Shown here one piece after another: positions 16,676 to 25,956 of a DNA stretch of 64,000 nucleotides. Numbering within the stretch: position 1 is the stretch's first letter; each line of letters begins with the position of its first letter. Source of the stretch: Bacillus sp. B1-b2 (GTDB taxonomy: Bacteria; Bacillota; Bacilli; Bacillales; Cytobacillaceae); assembly GCF_009183415.1 (NCBI RefSeq), contig NZ_WEHU01000023.1:1-64000 (forward strand). Direction: 5' to 3'. Made by a program: the position numbers and the translations under genes. The notes below the pieces were generated by a model that had not been told where the DNA came from, ran no database searches, and was given only the letters and a program-made list of their open reading frames with translations.

Positions 16676-16711
16676 AAAGAAGTTTCCTTAAAGAAGATAG
16701 AAACTTCCTTT
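16676..16711 (-). terminator. hairpin between the small ORF and glgC
   Basis: Inverted arms AAAGAAGTTTC / GAAACTTCCTTT lie between the small minus-strand ORF and glgC. There is only a short T run on the minus strand, so it may be an attenuator or weak terminator. Confidence 0.4.
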
Positions 16712-16758
16712 AGTAAATGATTAGAAAAGTCAATTTACCGCTTCTATGATACGAGCAA

Positions 16759-16866
16759 TTATAACCGATCGTCCTCCCAAAGCTTGTAGTAGTACTCTAT
16801 TTCCTCTTCTGTTTCTGTTGCTTCTAGTGAAAGATCTAGTTGATTTTGTAAAATTAACTCGTTCAT
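16759..16866 (-). CDS. small acidic 35-residue protein upstream of glgC
   Basis: A 35-codon frame on the minus strand begins with an ATG that has a perfect GGAGG with 6-base spacing. The peptide is very acidic in its second half (EATETEEEIEYYYKLWEDD). No family is recognised. It lies 130 bases upstream of glgC in the same direction, with a hairpin between. The strong ribosome binding site and non-random composition support a real gene, but conservation has not been tested. Confidence 0.5.
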   Translation of the reverse strand: MNELILQNQLDLSLEATETEEEIEYYYKLWEDDRL

Positions 16867-17307
16867 TTGTTACCTCCATAATGTCTTTTTATAATAATGT
16901 AATTGTAGCAAATATCATTCTTGGAAAAGTAAAAATATTTTGATTAATTTCGCTAAATGTCGACAGAATGAAGTCAATTTAAACGCATATATCCACCTAT
17001 TAAATGGAATTGGAGGAAGTCTTCATAGATTCTGTCGAAACATTTTATAATTATTGTTGTTTCATTTCTTTTTATGTTCCAATTCGATTTGCTATTGGCT
17101 AATGTATTCTTTCTAAAAAGATAGACTTTTTTAAAATTATTTCTTAACTGCAATCATGGTGTATATATATCCCAAAAAAATGAGAATAAAACATATAGTG
17201 ACATAATTTTTTCAAATTTAAAGTACTTAACAAATTTTTTCGATAAACAACATATAAGAAGAATAGCTAATTTTACAAAGTTCACATTTTTGTCGATTTT
17301 TTTACTA
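16867..17307. other. intergenic region with an interrupted dyad
   Basis: No gene is supported here. TCGACAGAAT at 16960-16969 and its complement at 17029-17038 bracket about 60 bases, and the inner AAG/CTT sequences extend the pairing after a 4-base bulge. This could fold as an RNA of about 80 bases or bind a regulator. The divergent promoters for the small ORF and hpf should lie in this region. Confidence 0.4.
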
Positions 17308-17333
17308 GTTTTAGCAGGAAAATGATAGGGTAT
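17308..17333 (+). promoter_or_regulatory. SigB-type promoter of hpf
   Basis: GTTTTA at 17308-17313 and GGGTAT at 17328-17333 are separated by 14 bases. This fits the SigB consensus (GTTTaA-N12-15-GGGwAw). The B. subtilis orthologue yvyD is known to be SigB controlled. The hpf start lies about 100 bases downstream. Confidence 0.55.
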
Positions 17334-17436
17334 TCTAGAAATATATAGCATAGTCAAAATGATTTCTGAGGTATACATTTTAATATCTTTAGGAAACATA
17401 AGACTTGCACTGGATAATATAAAGGAGGAGTAACTT

Positions 17437-17988
17437 ATGAATTTCAACATTAGAGGAGAAAACATTGAGGTAACTCCAGCAATTAGAGAGTATGTAGAAA
17501 AGAAAATAACAAAATTAGAGCGTTATTTTTCCGAAACACCAGATGCAAATGTAAATGTGAACTTAAAAACGTATAATGATAAAACATCAAAAGTGGAAGT
17601 AACTATTCCAATGTCCCAGCTTTTATTAAGAGCAGAAGAGGATCATGTGGATATGTATGCAGCCATTGACCTAATTACGGATAAATTAGAAAGACAAATA
17701 AGAAAACATAAAACAAAGGTAAATCGTAAACATAGAGAAAAAGGGAACTTAAGTGCATTGTTTGGTACTAATGAAACGTCTACTACTGCCGTAGACGAGG
17801 AAGAACAAGACTTAGAAATTGTTCGCCAAAAAAGCTTTAACTTAAAACCAATGGATTCAGAAGAAGCTATTCTACAAATGGATCTATTAGGACATAATTT
17901 CTTTGTTTACACAGATGCTGAGACAAACCATACAAACATTGTTTACAAGCGTAAAGATGGTAAATATGGATTAATTGAAGCTCAATAA
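17437..17988 (+). CDS. hpf: long-form ribosome hibernation promoting factor
   Basis: This 183-residue protein binds the small ribosomal subunit and pairs 70S ribosomes into inactive 100S dimers in stress and stationary phase. The N-terminal S30AE domain (about 1-100) has the typical MNFNIRGENIEVTPAIREYVEKKI start. A linker rich in acidic residues joins it to the C-terminal dimerisation domain (about 125-183, LLGHNFFVYTDAETNHTNIVYKRKDG). AAAGGAGG precedes the ATG. It is a single-gene unit with its own SigB-like promoter and terminator. Confidence 0.95.
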   Translation: MNFNIRGENIEVTPAIREYVEKKITKLERYFSETPDANVNVNLKTYNDKTSKVEVTIPMSQLLLRAEEDHVDMYAAIDLITDKLERQIRKHKTKVNRKHREKGNLSALFGTNETSTTAVDEEEQDLEIVRQKSFNLKPMDSEEAILQMDLLGHNFFVYTDAETNHTNIVYKRKDGKYGLIEAQ

Positions 17989-17997
17989 TACTTATAG

Positions 17998-18025
17998 CCT
18001 GCAGTGAAAACTGCAGGTTTCTTTT
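17998..18025 (+). terminator. hpf terminator
   Basis: A perfect 8-bp stem CCTGCAGT / ACTGCAGG with a GAAA loop is followed by TTTCTTTT. Confidence 0.8.
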
Positions 18026-18047
18026 ATCACTAAAAGGAGGAATACAT

Positions 18048-18884
18048 TTGACATTCTCAATTATTGGCTTTGATCCAGAAGAAAAAGAGTGGGGAATTGC
18101 GGTTCAATCAAAATTCCTAGGAGTAGGATCAGTAGTACCGTGGGCAAAGGCTGGTATTGGTGCTGTTGCTACACAATCTTATGCCAATACTTCCTTTGGT
18201 CCAGATGGGCTTCGATTAATGGAAGAAGGAAAAACTGCTGAAGAAGCCTTACATATTATTTTAGAAAAAGATCCAGCTAGAGAGCAGCGCCAGGTAGCTT
18301 TTATTGATGCTAAAGGCAATGCTGCTACTTTCACAGGTAATGAGTGTTATGGTTGGGCAGGTGGAATGACTGGGCAACATTTTGCAGCACAAGGAAATAT
18401 TTTGGTAGACGAAAAAACAGTTCAAACTATGGCTAATACTTTTCAAACAAAGCAAGGAAGTCTTGCTGAAAGACTATTAGCTGCGTTACAAGCTGGTCAA
18501 GACGCAGGTGGCGATAGTAGGGGACAACAGTCAGCTGCTTTGCTAATTGTAAAGGATCGAGGAGGATATGGTGGATACAATGATCGTTATATTGATTTAC
18601 GGGTAGATGATCATATAGAACCAATTAAAGAACTATCTCGCATCTATCAATTACAACAATTATATTTTGCACCTTCTAAAGAAGAAAACATCATTAGCAT
18701 AGAAGGAGATGTACAAACAGAGTTAACATCCCATTTAGAACGTTTGGAGTATTTAGGTAAAGGTAAGACAAGTGATCTCCATCAAGCTTTGAAAAATTAT
18801 ATTCATACAGAAAACTTCGAGGAAAGAGAACAAGGTACTGGAAAGATAGATAGAGAAGTATTGGAATATATGAAAAAACAATAA
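18048..18884 (+). CDS. DUF1028 family protein (Ntn-hydrolase-like)
   Basis: This 278-residue protein matches DUF1028: TFSIIGFDPEEKEWGIAVQS at the N-terminus, GVGSVVPWAKAGIGAVATQS, and GGDSRGQQSAALLIV with YIDLRVDDH. The family has an N-terminal-nucleophile-hydrolase-like fold; no reaction is established. The start codon is TTG with AAAGGAGG 7 bases upstream. It sits alone between hpf and secA, with terminators on both sides. A C-terminal extension (about 225-278) looks helical. Confidence 0.85.
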   Translation: MTFSIIGFDPEEKEWGIAVQSKFLGVGSVVPWAKAGIGAVATQSYANTSFGPDGLRLMEEGKTAEEALHIILEKDPAREQRQVAFIDAKGNAATFTGNECYGWAGGMTGQHFAAQGNILVDEKTVQTMANTFQTKQGSLAERLLAALQAGQDAGGDSRGQQSAALLIVKDRGGYGGYNDRYIDLRVDDHIEPIKELSRIYQLQQLYFAPSKEENIISIEGDVQTELTSHLERLEYLGKGKTSDLHQALKNYIHTENFEEREQGTGKIDREVLEYMKKQ

Positions 18885-18902
18885 GACAATTAACTAGAAA
18901 TG

Positions 18903-18935
18903 AGACAAGAGGTTATCCACCTTTTGTCTTTTTTC
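18903..18935 (+). terminator. terminator of the DUF1028 gene
   Basis: Arms AGACAAGAGG and CCTTTTGTCT (with G-T pairing) are followed by a T run. Confidence 0.7.
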
Positions 18936-19216
18936 TACTATTAATATGGATAGCAGTAGAAACATCCACATACCTTGCAAAATTCCTTCTTGACTTATGC
19001 TATACTTAAGTTGTCACTCTATTATGGAAATGTTAAGATAGATAGGGTATACTTCATAAGTTTGAGTATTAGAATAAATAGAATCAAAAAAATTATATAA
19101 ATAAAATAAAGTCATAAAAGAGACAAATGATTTTCATTTACTTTTAATGAATCTTAACTATTCTAGTTAAAATATATTTTGTCACTCTTAATTATAAATC
19201 AAAGGAGCGTTTTTTA
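18936..19216. other. secA leader region with a 10-bp repeat
   Basis: No gene is seen. TTGTCACTCT occurs at 19011-19020 and again at 19179-19188, close to the secA ribosome binding site. The first copy could also form a -35 box (TTGTCA, 17 bases, TAAGAT). The long leader leaves room for control of secA translation, but no known regulatory RNA is recognised. Confidence 0.3.
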
Positions 19217-21733
19217 ATGCTTGGATTATTAAATAAAGTATTTGATCAAAACAAACGCGATTTAAAAAGATTAACTAAACTTTCAGAGAAAATTGAATTG
19301 CTTGCAGACCAAACGCAAGCTCTATCAGATGAACAAATAAAGGAGAAAACAGAGGAATTTAAAGCCCGTTATCAAAAGGGAGAATCTCTAGAGGATTTAT
19401 TAGTAGAAGCATTTGCTGTAGTAAGAGAAGCGGCAAAACGTGTGTTAGGTTTGTACCCTTATCCTGTGCAGTTAATGGGGGGAGCTTCCCTTCATGATGG
19501 TAATATTTCAGAAATGAAAACAGGGGAAGGTAAAACATTAACAGCAACAATGCCTGTATACTTAAACGCAATCTCTGGTAAAGGTGTTCATGTTATCACT
19601 GTCAATGAATATCTTGCTACTCGTGACGCAGCGGAAATGGGTCAATTGTATAACTTCCTTGGCTTAACAGTAGGTCTTAATTTGAACGGACTTACAAGAG
19701 AAGAGAAACAAGCTGCATATAATGCGGATATTACGTATGGTACAAATAATGAGTTCGGATTCGATTATTTACGCGATAACATGGTTTTATATACGGAACA
19801 AAAAGTTCAAAGACCATTAAATTATGCAGTAATTGATGAAGTAGACTCTATTTTAATTGATGAAGCACGAACTCCATTAATTATTTCTGGATCGGCTCAG
19901 AAATCAACACAGCTGTATGTACGTGCAAATATATTTGTAACTAGTTTGAAAGTGGAAAAAGATTACACATATGATGAAAAAACAAAAGGTGTTCAATTAA
20001 CAGAAGAAGGTATGTCTAAAGCAGAACGTGTTTTCCAAATTGAGAATCTTTTTGATGTTTCCAATGTAGCGATAAACCATCATATTACCCAGGCATTAAA
20101 AGCACATGCTAGTATGCATAAAGATGTTGATTATGTGGTGCAAGATGGTGAGATAGTCATTGTTGACCAATTTACTGGCCGTTTAATGAAAGGTCGCCGT
20201 TATAGTGATGGATTGCATCAAGCAATTGAAGCAAAAGAAGGCCTTGAGATTCAAAACGAAAGTATGACACTAGCAACGATTACATTCCAGAACTATTTCC
20301 GTATGTATCAAAAACTAGCCGGGATGACTGGTACGGCGAAAACAGAGGAAGAGGAATTCCGCAATATTTATAATATGAATGTAGTGGTTATTCCAACAAA
20401 CCGAGATATCATTCGTGATGACCGTGCGGATTTAATCTATACAACGATGGATGGAAAATTTAGAGCTGTTGTAGAGGATATTGCAGAGCGACATAAAAAT
20501 GGACAACCAGTTCTTGTTGGTACGGTTGCTATTGAGACATCCGAGATCATTTCTAAATACTTATCGAAAAAAGGCATTCCACATAATGTTTTAAATGCAA
20601 AGAACCATGAAAGAGAAGCTGAGATTATCGCAACTGCTGGTGAAAAGGGTTCTGTTACTATTGCTACTAACATGGCAGGACGTGGAACAGACATTAAGCT
20701 AGGTCAAGGAATTAAAGAAGTAGGCGGACTAGCTGTTATTGGTACAGAACGTCATGAAAGTAGACGTATTGATAATCAGTTACGTGGACGTTCTGGACGT
20801 CAAGGAGATCCGGGGGTAACACAGTTTTATCTATCCATGGAAGACGAGCTAATGCGCCGTTTCGGTTCAGATAATATGAAAAGTATGATGACTAGACTTG
20901 GAATGGATGATTCACAGCCTATTCAGAGTAAAATGGTATCTCGTGCAGTGGAATCAGCTCAAAAACGTGTAGAAGGAAATAACTTTGATTCACGTAAGCA
21001 ATTATTGCAATATGATGATGTGTTACGTCAACAAAGGGAAATTATCTATGCACAGCGTAATGAAGTGCTAACAGCTGAAAATCTACGCTCTATTGTAGAA
21101 AATATGATTAAATCTTCCTTACAAAGAAATGTTCAAGCACATACTCCAGATAATGAAGATAGAGAGAACTGGGATCTTCAATCTATTATTGAGTATGTGA
21201 ACGGAAATCTTTTAGAAGAAGGATCCGTGGAATTAAGTGATTTACGCGGAAAAGAAAGTGATGAGATTGTCGATTTCATTTTTGCTAAAGTAATAACAAG
21301 CTATGATGAAAAAGAAGAGAAATTATCACTAGAACAAATGCGTGAATTTGAGAGAGTTATTGTGCTTCGTGCTGTAGATAGCAAATGGATTGATCATATT
21401 GATCAGATGGATCAATTACGTCAAGGTATTCACCTTCGTGCATATGGACAAATTGATCCGCTACGTGAATATCAATCAGAAGGATTTGCAATGTTTGAAG
21501 CAATGGTTCTTGCTATCGAGGATGATGCTGCGAAATATATTATGAAAGCTGAAATTCGTAATAATCTAGAAAGAGAAGAAGTAGCAAAAGGTCAAGCAGT
21601 CAATCCAAAAGAAGATGGCGAGCAGAAGCCAAAGAAAAAACCAGCGATGAAGCAACTAGACATAGGACGAAATGATCCTTGCTTCTGTGGAAGCGGGAAA
21701 AAATATAAAAATTGTCATGGTACAACGGTTTAA
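19217..21733 (+). CDS. secA: preprotein translocase ATPase SecA
   Basis: This 838-residue motor pushes unfolded proteins through SecYEG. Visible features are Walker A GEGKT (about residue 100), the B motif [19 protein letters not shown], the second ATPase half with [14 protein letters not shown] and [11 protein letters not shown], and the C-terminal zinc site [16 protein letters not shown] preceded by a Lys-rich linker. It starts at ATG after AAAGGAGCG. Length and all motifs are those of the housekeeping SecA of Bacillaceae. Its neighbours hpf and prfB match the B. subtilis order. Confidence 0.97.
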   Translation: MLGLLNKVFDQNKRDLKRLTKLSEKIELLADQTQALSDEQIKEKTEEFKARYQKGESLEDLLVEAFAVVREAAKRVLGLYPYPVQLMGGASLHDGNISEMKTGEGKTLTATMPVYLNAISGKGVHVITVNEYLATRDAAEMGQLYNFLGLTVGLNLNGLTREEKQAAYNADITYGTNNEFGFDYLRDNMVLYTEQKVQRPLNYAVIDEVDSILIDEARTPLIISGSAQKSTQLYVRANIFVTSLKVEKDYTYDEKTKGVQLTEEGMSKAERVFQIENLFDVSNVAINHHITQALKAHASMHKDVDYVVQDGEIVIVDQFTGRLMKGRRYSDGLHQAIEAKEGLEIQNESMTLATITFQNYFRMYQKLAGMTGTAKTEEEEFRNIYNMNVVVIPTNRDIIRDDRADLIYTTMDGKFRAVVEDIAERHKNGQPVLVGTVAIETSEIISKYLSKKGIPHNVLNAKNHEREAEIIATAGEKGSVTIATNMAGRGTDIKLGQGIKEVGGLAVIGTERHESRRIDNQLRGRSGRQGDPGVTQFYLSMEDELMRRFGSDNMKSMMTRLGMDDSQPIQSKMVSRAVESAQKRVEGNNFDSRKQLLQYDDVLRQQREIIYAQRNEVLTAENLRSIVENMIKSSLQRNVQAHTPDNEDRENWDLQSIIEYVNGNLLEEGSVELSDLRGKESDEIVDFIFAKVITSYDEKEEKLSLEQMREFERVIVLRAVDSKWIDHIDQMDQLRQGIHLRAYGQIDPLREYQSEGFAMFEAMVLAIEDDAAKYIMKAEIRNNLEREEVAKGQAVNPKEDGEQKPKKKPAMKQLDIGRNDPCFCGSGKKYKNCHGTTV

Positions 21734-21745
21734 ATAATTTAAGTA

Positions 21746-21783
21746 AAGACCTATCTTTTTCTGAGGAAGAGATAGGTCTTTTC
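21746..21783 (+). terminator. secA terminator
   Basis: Arms AAGACCTATCT and AGATAGGTCTT form a strong stem followed by TTTTC, 12 bases after the stop codon. Confidence 0.8.
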
Positions 21784-21828
21784 TTGTAATGGAAGTAGCA
21801 CAAGTTATTGTTCGAGATGAGGACTATT

Positions 21829-21954
21829 GCAAATAAATCATGCTATACTGCAAATAAAATAGAGTAATTGGCAAAAAGAATGTTAGTAACCGCAAATAAA
21901 CTCAGTCTAACCGCAAATAAACCTTAATAAACCGCAAATACATTACCTACTTTC
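21829..21954. repeat. six-unit array with exact 21-bp period
   Basis: The core GCAAATA(AA) starts at 21829, 21850, 21871 (degenerate, GCAAAAAG), 21892, 21913 and 21934. Every step is exactly 21 bases. Units four to six are also preceded by AACC. Bases between cores vary, so selection seems to act on the core and its spacing, which equals two DNA helix turns. It lies between the secA terminator and prfB. In-frame stops exclude a coding repeat on the plus strand. Confidence 0.7.
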
Positions 21955-22071
21955 CACTTTAATACACATCAATTTATCACGAAAACATGCATTTTTTTTC
22001 AAAAAGCCATATAATACATAAAGGAAGTAGAATTCTACTTAGAACTATAATTTTTAAAAAGGGTGACATAA

Positions 22072-23176
22072 ATGGAATTAGCAGAAATTCGTAATGAGTT
22101 AGAGAAGATAGATGTAACACTAGAAAACTTTAGGGGGTCTCTTTGACTTAGAAAACAAAGAGGCACGTATTGCTGGATTAGAAGATGAAATGCTACATCC
22201 AGATTTCTGGAATGATCAGCAGGCAGCACAGGCTGTTATCTCGGAAAGTAATGCATTAAAAGACCAGGTGCATGAGTTTTATCAGTTGTTTGAAGCGTAT
22301 GAGAACTTAGAGTTAACGTATGAGCTTGTGAAAGAAGAAGATGATGCAGAGCTTCGTAGTGAGTTGGAATCGGAGCTTACGGAACTTGTAAATCGTTTAA
22401 GTCAGTTTGAATTAAATCTATTATTAAGCGGACCATATGATAAAAACAATGCTATCTTAGAGCTTCATCCAGGAGCTGGTGGTACGGAGTCACAAGACTG
22501 GGGAAGCATGCTTCTTCGTATGTATACAAGATATGCTGAGAAAAAAGGCTTTAAAGTAGAGACTTTAGATTACTTACCTGGTGATGAGGCTGGTATTAAA
22601 AGTGTTACTTTAGCGATTAAGGGTCATAATGCATATGGATACTTAAAAGCAGAAAAAGGAGTACATCGTTTAGTTCGTATTTCTCCGTTTGATTCATCAG
22701 GCCGTAGACACACAAGCTTTGTTTCTTGTGATGTTATGCCAGAATTTAATGATGAAATTGAAATTGAAGTTCGTACAGAAGATTTGAAAGTTGATACGTA
22801 TCGTGCAAGTGGTGCGGGTGGACAGCATATCAATACAACAGATTCTGCTGTGCGTATTACACATATTCCAACAGGAGTGGTTGTTTCCTGTCAAACAGAA
22901 CGTTCTCAAATTAAGAACAGAGAAACAGCGATGAAAATGTTGAAAGCAAAATTATATCAACGTAAAATTGAAGAACAAGAAGAGAAGTTAGCTGAAATCC
23001 GTGGCGAACAAAAAGAAATTGGCTGGGGAAGCCAAATTCGTTCTTATGTATTCCACCCATATTCTATGGTAAAAGATCACCGTACGAATACGGAGGTAGG
23101 AAACACGCAATCTGTGATGGATGGCGATTTAGATGTTTTTGTAAATGCTTATCTTCGTTCTAAAATCAATGCATAA
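22072..23176 (+). CDS. prfB: peptide chain release factor 2, with programmed +1 frameshift
   Basis: RF2 reads UGA and UAA stop codons. The gene is in two frames: 22072-22143 encodes 24 residues and ends at an in-frame TGA (22144-22146). The frame continues from 22145 after a +1 shift at CTT-TGA-C, giving 367 residues in total. The shift site has the known stimulating AGGGGG three bases before CTT. This is the classic autoregulation: low RF2 favours shifting. The GGQ motif is in [21 protein letters not shown]-like context, and the ATG is preceded by GGGTGA. A tool that ignores frameshifts would start the gene too late, at 22190. Confidence 0.96.
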
Positions 23177-23184
23177 TAAAAGAG

Positions 23185-23228
23185 AAACCAGATTTATCAT
23201 GATTCATGATCAATCTGGTTTTTTTTTA
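23185..23228 (+). terminator. prfB terminator
   Basis: Arms AAACCAGATT and AATCTGGTTT are followed by a run of T residues. Confidence 0.85.
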
Positions 23229-23344
23229 CGTCTATTCTCAGGTTAGCCAAATATATTAGAAAGGACATGCTTTTTTAAGGGAAAAGTATTGTCTTGAAGA
23301 GAATGGATAAAACACTATAAATCATTATGAAATAGGAGGCATTT

Positions 23345-24142
23345 ATGGAAATTATCATTGCTATTATATTAGGAACTGTTGAGGGATTAACTGAATTTGC
23401 ACCAGTTTCCTCTACAGGTCATCTTATTTTAGTAGCACACTTACTGGATTTCACTGGAGAGCGTGCTAAAACATTTGAAATTATTATACAGTTAGGGAGT
23501 ATTTTAGCAGTAGTTTTCGTTTTTTGGAAAAGAATTTTAAGTATATTGGGCATACAGAAGTACCAATCATCAGAAGGTATGGGGAAATTAAGTTTGATAC
23601 ATATAGCTATTGGAATGATTCCATTTGGAGTTGGTGGTTTGTTATTATATGACTTTATAAAAGAAGTTCTTTTTAGTTCTGGAACAGTGGTTATTACGTT
23701 GATTATTGGTGGCGTATTAATGCTTGTGGCGGAAAAATATAAGCCAATTCCAACGGCACATACATTAGATCAAATTTCGTATAGGCAGGCATTTGCGGTG
23801 GGGATGTTTCAATGCTTTGCCCTAGTTCCTGGATTCTCAAGGTCGGGTGCTACTCTTTCAGGAGGTTTACTAAGTGGGTTAACACATAAAACAGCATCTG
23901 AATTTACTTTTATAATGGCAATTCCCATTATGGCTGCAGCTACAGGGAAAGATTTAATGGAAAGTTGGAGTTATCTGACTACCTCTGATCTTCCTCTTTT
24001 TATTACAGGTTTTATCACGGCCTTTCTCGTTGCATTAATTGCAATTAAATTTTTTCTAAGGCTTATAAATAAAATCAAATTAGCTCCATTTGCATACTAT
24101 CGATTCGGGCTTGCCATTCTATTCTGGATTTTTCTATTATAA
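23345..24142 (+). CDS. uppP: undecaprenyl-diphosphate phosphatase (BacA/UppP)
   Basis: This 265-residue integral membrane enzyme recycles the lipid carrier undecaprenyl pyrophosphate for cell-wall synthesis, and extra copies give bacitracin resistance. The two family motifs are present: [17 protein letters not shown] near the N-terminus and [18 protein letters not shown] near residue 160. Hydrophobic segments cover most of the protein. The ATG follows AGGAGG. It is a single-gene unit between prfB and yvjA; B. subtilis does not carry it here. Confidence 0.93.
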   Translation: MEIIIAIILGTVEGLTEFAPVSSTGHLILVAHLLDFTGERAKTFEIIIQLGSILAVVFVFWKRILSILGIQKYQSSEGMGKLSLIHIAIGMIPFGVGGLLLYDFIKEVLFSSGTVVITLIIGGVLMLVAEKYKPIPTAHTLDQISYRQAFAVGMFQCFALVPGFSRSGATLSGGLLSGLTHKTASEFTFIMAIPIMAAATGKDLMESWSYLTTSDLPLFITGFITAFLVALIAIKFFLRLINKIKLAPFAYYRFGLAILFWIFLL

Positions 24143-24156
24143 TTCTATAATTTTCT

Positions 24157-24178
24157 CCTCACATTTGTGAGGTTTTTT
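24157..24178 (+). terminator. uppP terminator
   Basis: CCTCACA and TGTGAGG form a stem followed by seven T residues. Confidence 0.8.
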
Positions 24179-24446
24179 TATTTTATCCCTTTAGCACGCT
24201 AATTTAACACCATTTACACTCTATAGAAATGATGATATACTCACTGCTTGTTAGGAAATTTCCTATTTTATTAGGCGTTTTGTATTGTTTTAATTTTCAT
24301 CAGCCTAGCTTAGCCCTGCTTGTATTTCCAAAAGGATATACAAGAATTTATTATGCAAAAAATGTCATACTTCGGCAGTGACTATTAAGGATAAACTACA
24401 TACAAAGTATGCTTATATGCGACAAAATTAGAAGAGGTGTCAAATT
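24179..24446. other. intergenic region before yvjA
   Basis: No gene is seen. A short dyad (CTTGTAT / ATACAAG, about 24318-24343) may be a weak hairpin. Nothing else is recognised. Confidence 0.3.
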
Positions 24447-25268
24447 ATGAAATGGCGTGAATATATATATGTGTTAATAGGGTCAGCTATTGTCGCATTG
24501 TCATTTAACTTATTCTTACTTCCAAATAAAATTGCTTCTGGTGGAGTAAGTGGAATTAGTACAATTACCAAAGACTTATTCCTTTGGGAGCCTGCCTATG
24601 TTCAATGGGCATTCAATATCCCTTTATTTATTCTAGGTGTTATTTTATTAGGGAAAAATTTCGGAGTCAAGACATTAGTAGGTACTATCTTTCTTCCTTT
24701 AGTTGTTTTCTTATCCAATGATTTAGAACCTTGGACTCATGAACCATTATTGGCTGCGCTATATGGTGGAATTGGTGTTGGACTCGGAATTGGTATTGTA
24801 TTTAGAGGCAAGGCTTCAACTGGTGGAACAGATCTTGCAGCACAAATTTTTAATAAATACACAAATATCTCGCTAGGAAAATGTGTTGCTTTAATTGACG
24901 GAATTATTGTTATTACTGCTTCTATCGTATTTAGTATAGAACAAGGACTTTATGCATTAATTGCTTTATTTGTTACAAGTAAAACTATTGATTTAGTGCA
25001 AGTAGGATTTGGAACTTCTAAAATGGCTTTAATTATTACGGATAAACAAGAAGAAGTTCGTGAAGGAATTTTAAATAAAATAGACCGTGGTGTGACTAAA
25101 TTAACAGCTCATGGTGGTTATACAGATTCAGAGAGACCTATTTTGATGTGTGTAGTCGATCAATCACAATTTATGAAACTCAAATTACTTGTAAAATCTA
25201 TTGATGAATCTGCCTTTGTTGTAGTTACAGATGCATCAGAAGTTCTAGGAGAAGGGTTTAATAAGTAA
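24447..25268 (+). CDS. yvjA: YitT family membrane protein (YvjA)
   Basis: This 273-residue protein has five or six membrane segments in the first 180 residues (DUF161), including LFLLPNKIASGGVSGISTI and GIVFRGKASTGGTDLAAQ. A soluble C-terminal DUF2179 domain follows (about 190-273, GVTKLTAHGGYTDSERPILMCVV). The family is widespread in Firmicutes and its transport substrate is not known. Its position after prfB and before ftsE matches yvjA of B. subtilis, except that cccB is missing here. Confidence 0.85.
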   Translation: MKWREYIYVLIGSAIVALSFNLFLLPNKIASGGVSGISTITKDLFLWEPAYVQWAFNIPLFILGVILLGKNFGVKTLVGTIFLPLVVFLSNDLEPWTHEPLLAALYGGIGVGLGIGIVFRGKASTGGTDLAAQIFNKYTNISLGKCVALIDGIIVITASIVFSIEQGLYALIALFVTSKTIDLVQVGFGTSKMALIITDKQEEVREGILNKIDRGVTKLTAHGGYTDSERPILMCVVDQSQFMKLKLLVKSIDESAFVVVTDASEVLGEGFNK

Positions 25269-25315
25269 GAGAGAAACATAAGTAAACTGCTAATTCATGG
25301 ATTAATCTTAATGAC

Positions 25316-25346
25316 AAAAAGTATCTCTGATAAGGGATACTTTTTT
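25316..25346 (+). terminator. yvjA terminator
   Basis: AAAAAGTATC and GATACTTTTT form a stem running into TTTTTT. Confidence 0.75.
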
Positions 25347-25352
25347 GTTATT

Positions 25353-25388
25353 ATCTGTTTCATACCTTATAAAAGGTATGAAACAGAT
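25353..25388. repeat. perfect 16-bp stem with 4-base loop
   Basis: The two 16-base arms are perfect complements around ATAA. No T run follows. It lies six bases after the yvjA terminator, so it is not needed as a second terminator. A small structured RNA, a protein site or a decayed repeat are options. Confidence 0.6.
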
Positions 25389-25956
25389 GGCGAAAATTAT
25401 CTAAACAACTAATCAGAAAATTGTCGAATAATCGATAGATAGAATGAAATCGTTTTATTAATAGTAAATGTTGGCAAGATTTATATGTAAATAATTCCAT
25501 TAGGTAAAGATGGATTTAGGTATTTATAACTATTTCTTTGTTTTTTTATTAAAAATAAAGGGGGAATTAGTCGTTTTATAGTACAATTAGAATAGTTAAT
25601 AATGACATTACGTGAAACCAATAGTACTTTGTGACATGCTTGAAAAGAAAATGTAATAATTTTTTGAGTTAACATGCTGTATTATGATGATATAATAACT
25701 TAGGTAAGTAAATGACGAGCATAGAGCTTGTCGTTTTAAGTCGGTTGAATGTTGTCGAATTTTGGTTATTGAATCATATGAAAGAGTAGAAGAATGGAGA
25801 TTCTTGCTAGAGCATCTCCTGTACGAGTTACAAATTCATAAACCAATCCAATTCGCTCCAATTGTTTACTTCTTTGAGAATTGTGTTTATGCCATTTGTA
25901 TATCTCCTTTTTACTCCTTTAATTTCTTACAAATAAAAATTCAGGTGTGATAATAG
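25389..25956. other. long region before ftsE, promoter and possible Spo0A boxes
   Basis: No gene is supported; the short plus-strand frame at 25762-25950 has no ribosome binding site. Two TTGTCGAAT strings, which fit the core of the Spo0A box (TGNCGAA), lie near 25,421 and 25,754. The cccB gene that precedes ftsE in B. subtilis is absent. Confidence 0.35.

Noticed and set aside
25762-25950. Plus-strand frame of 62 codons before ftsE
   Set aside because: No ribosome binding site and atypical composition; it lies in the ftsE leader region.
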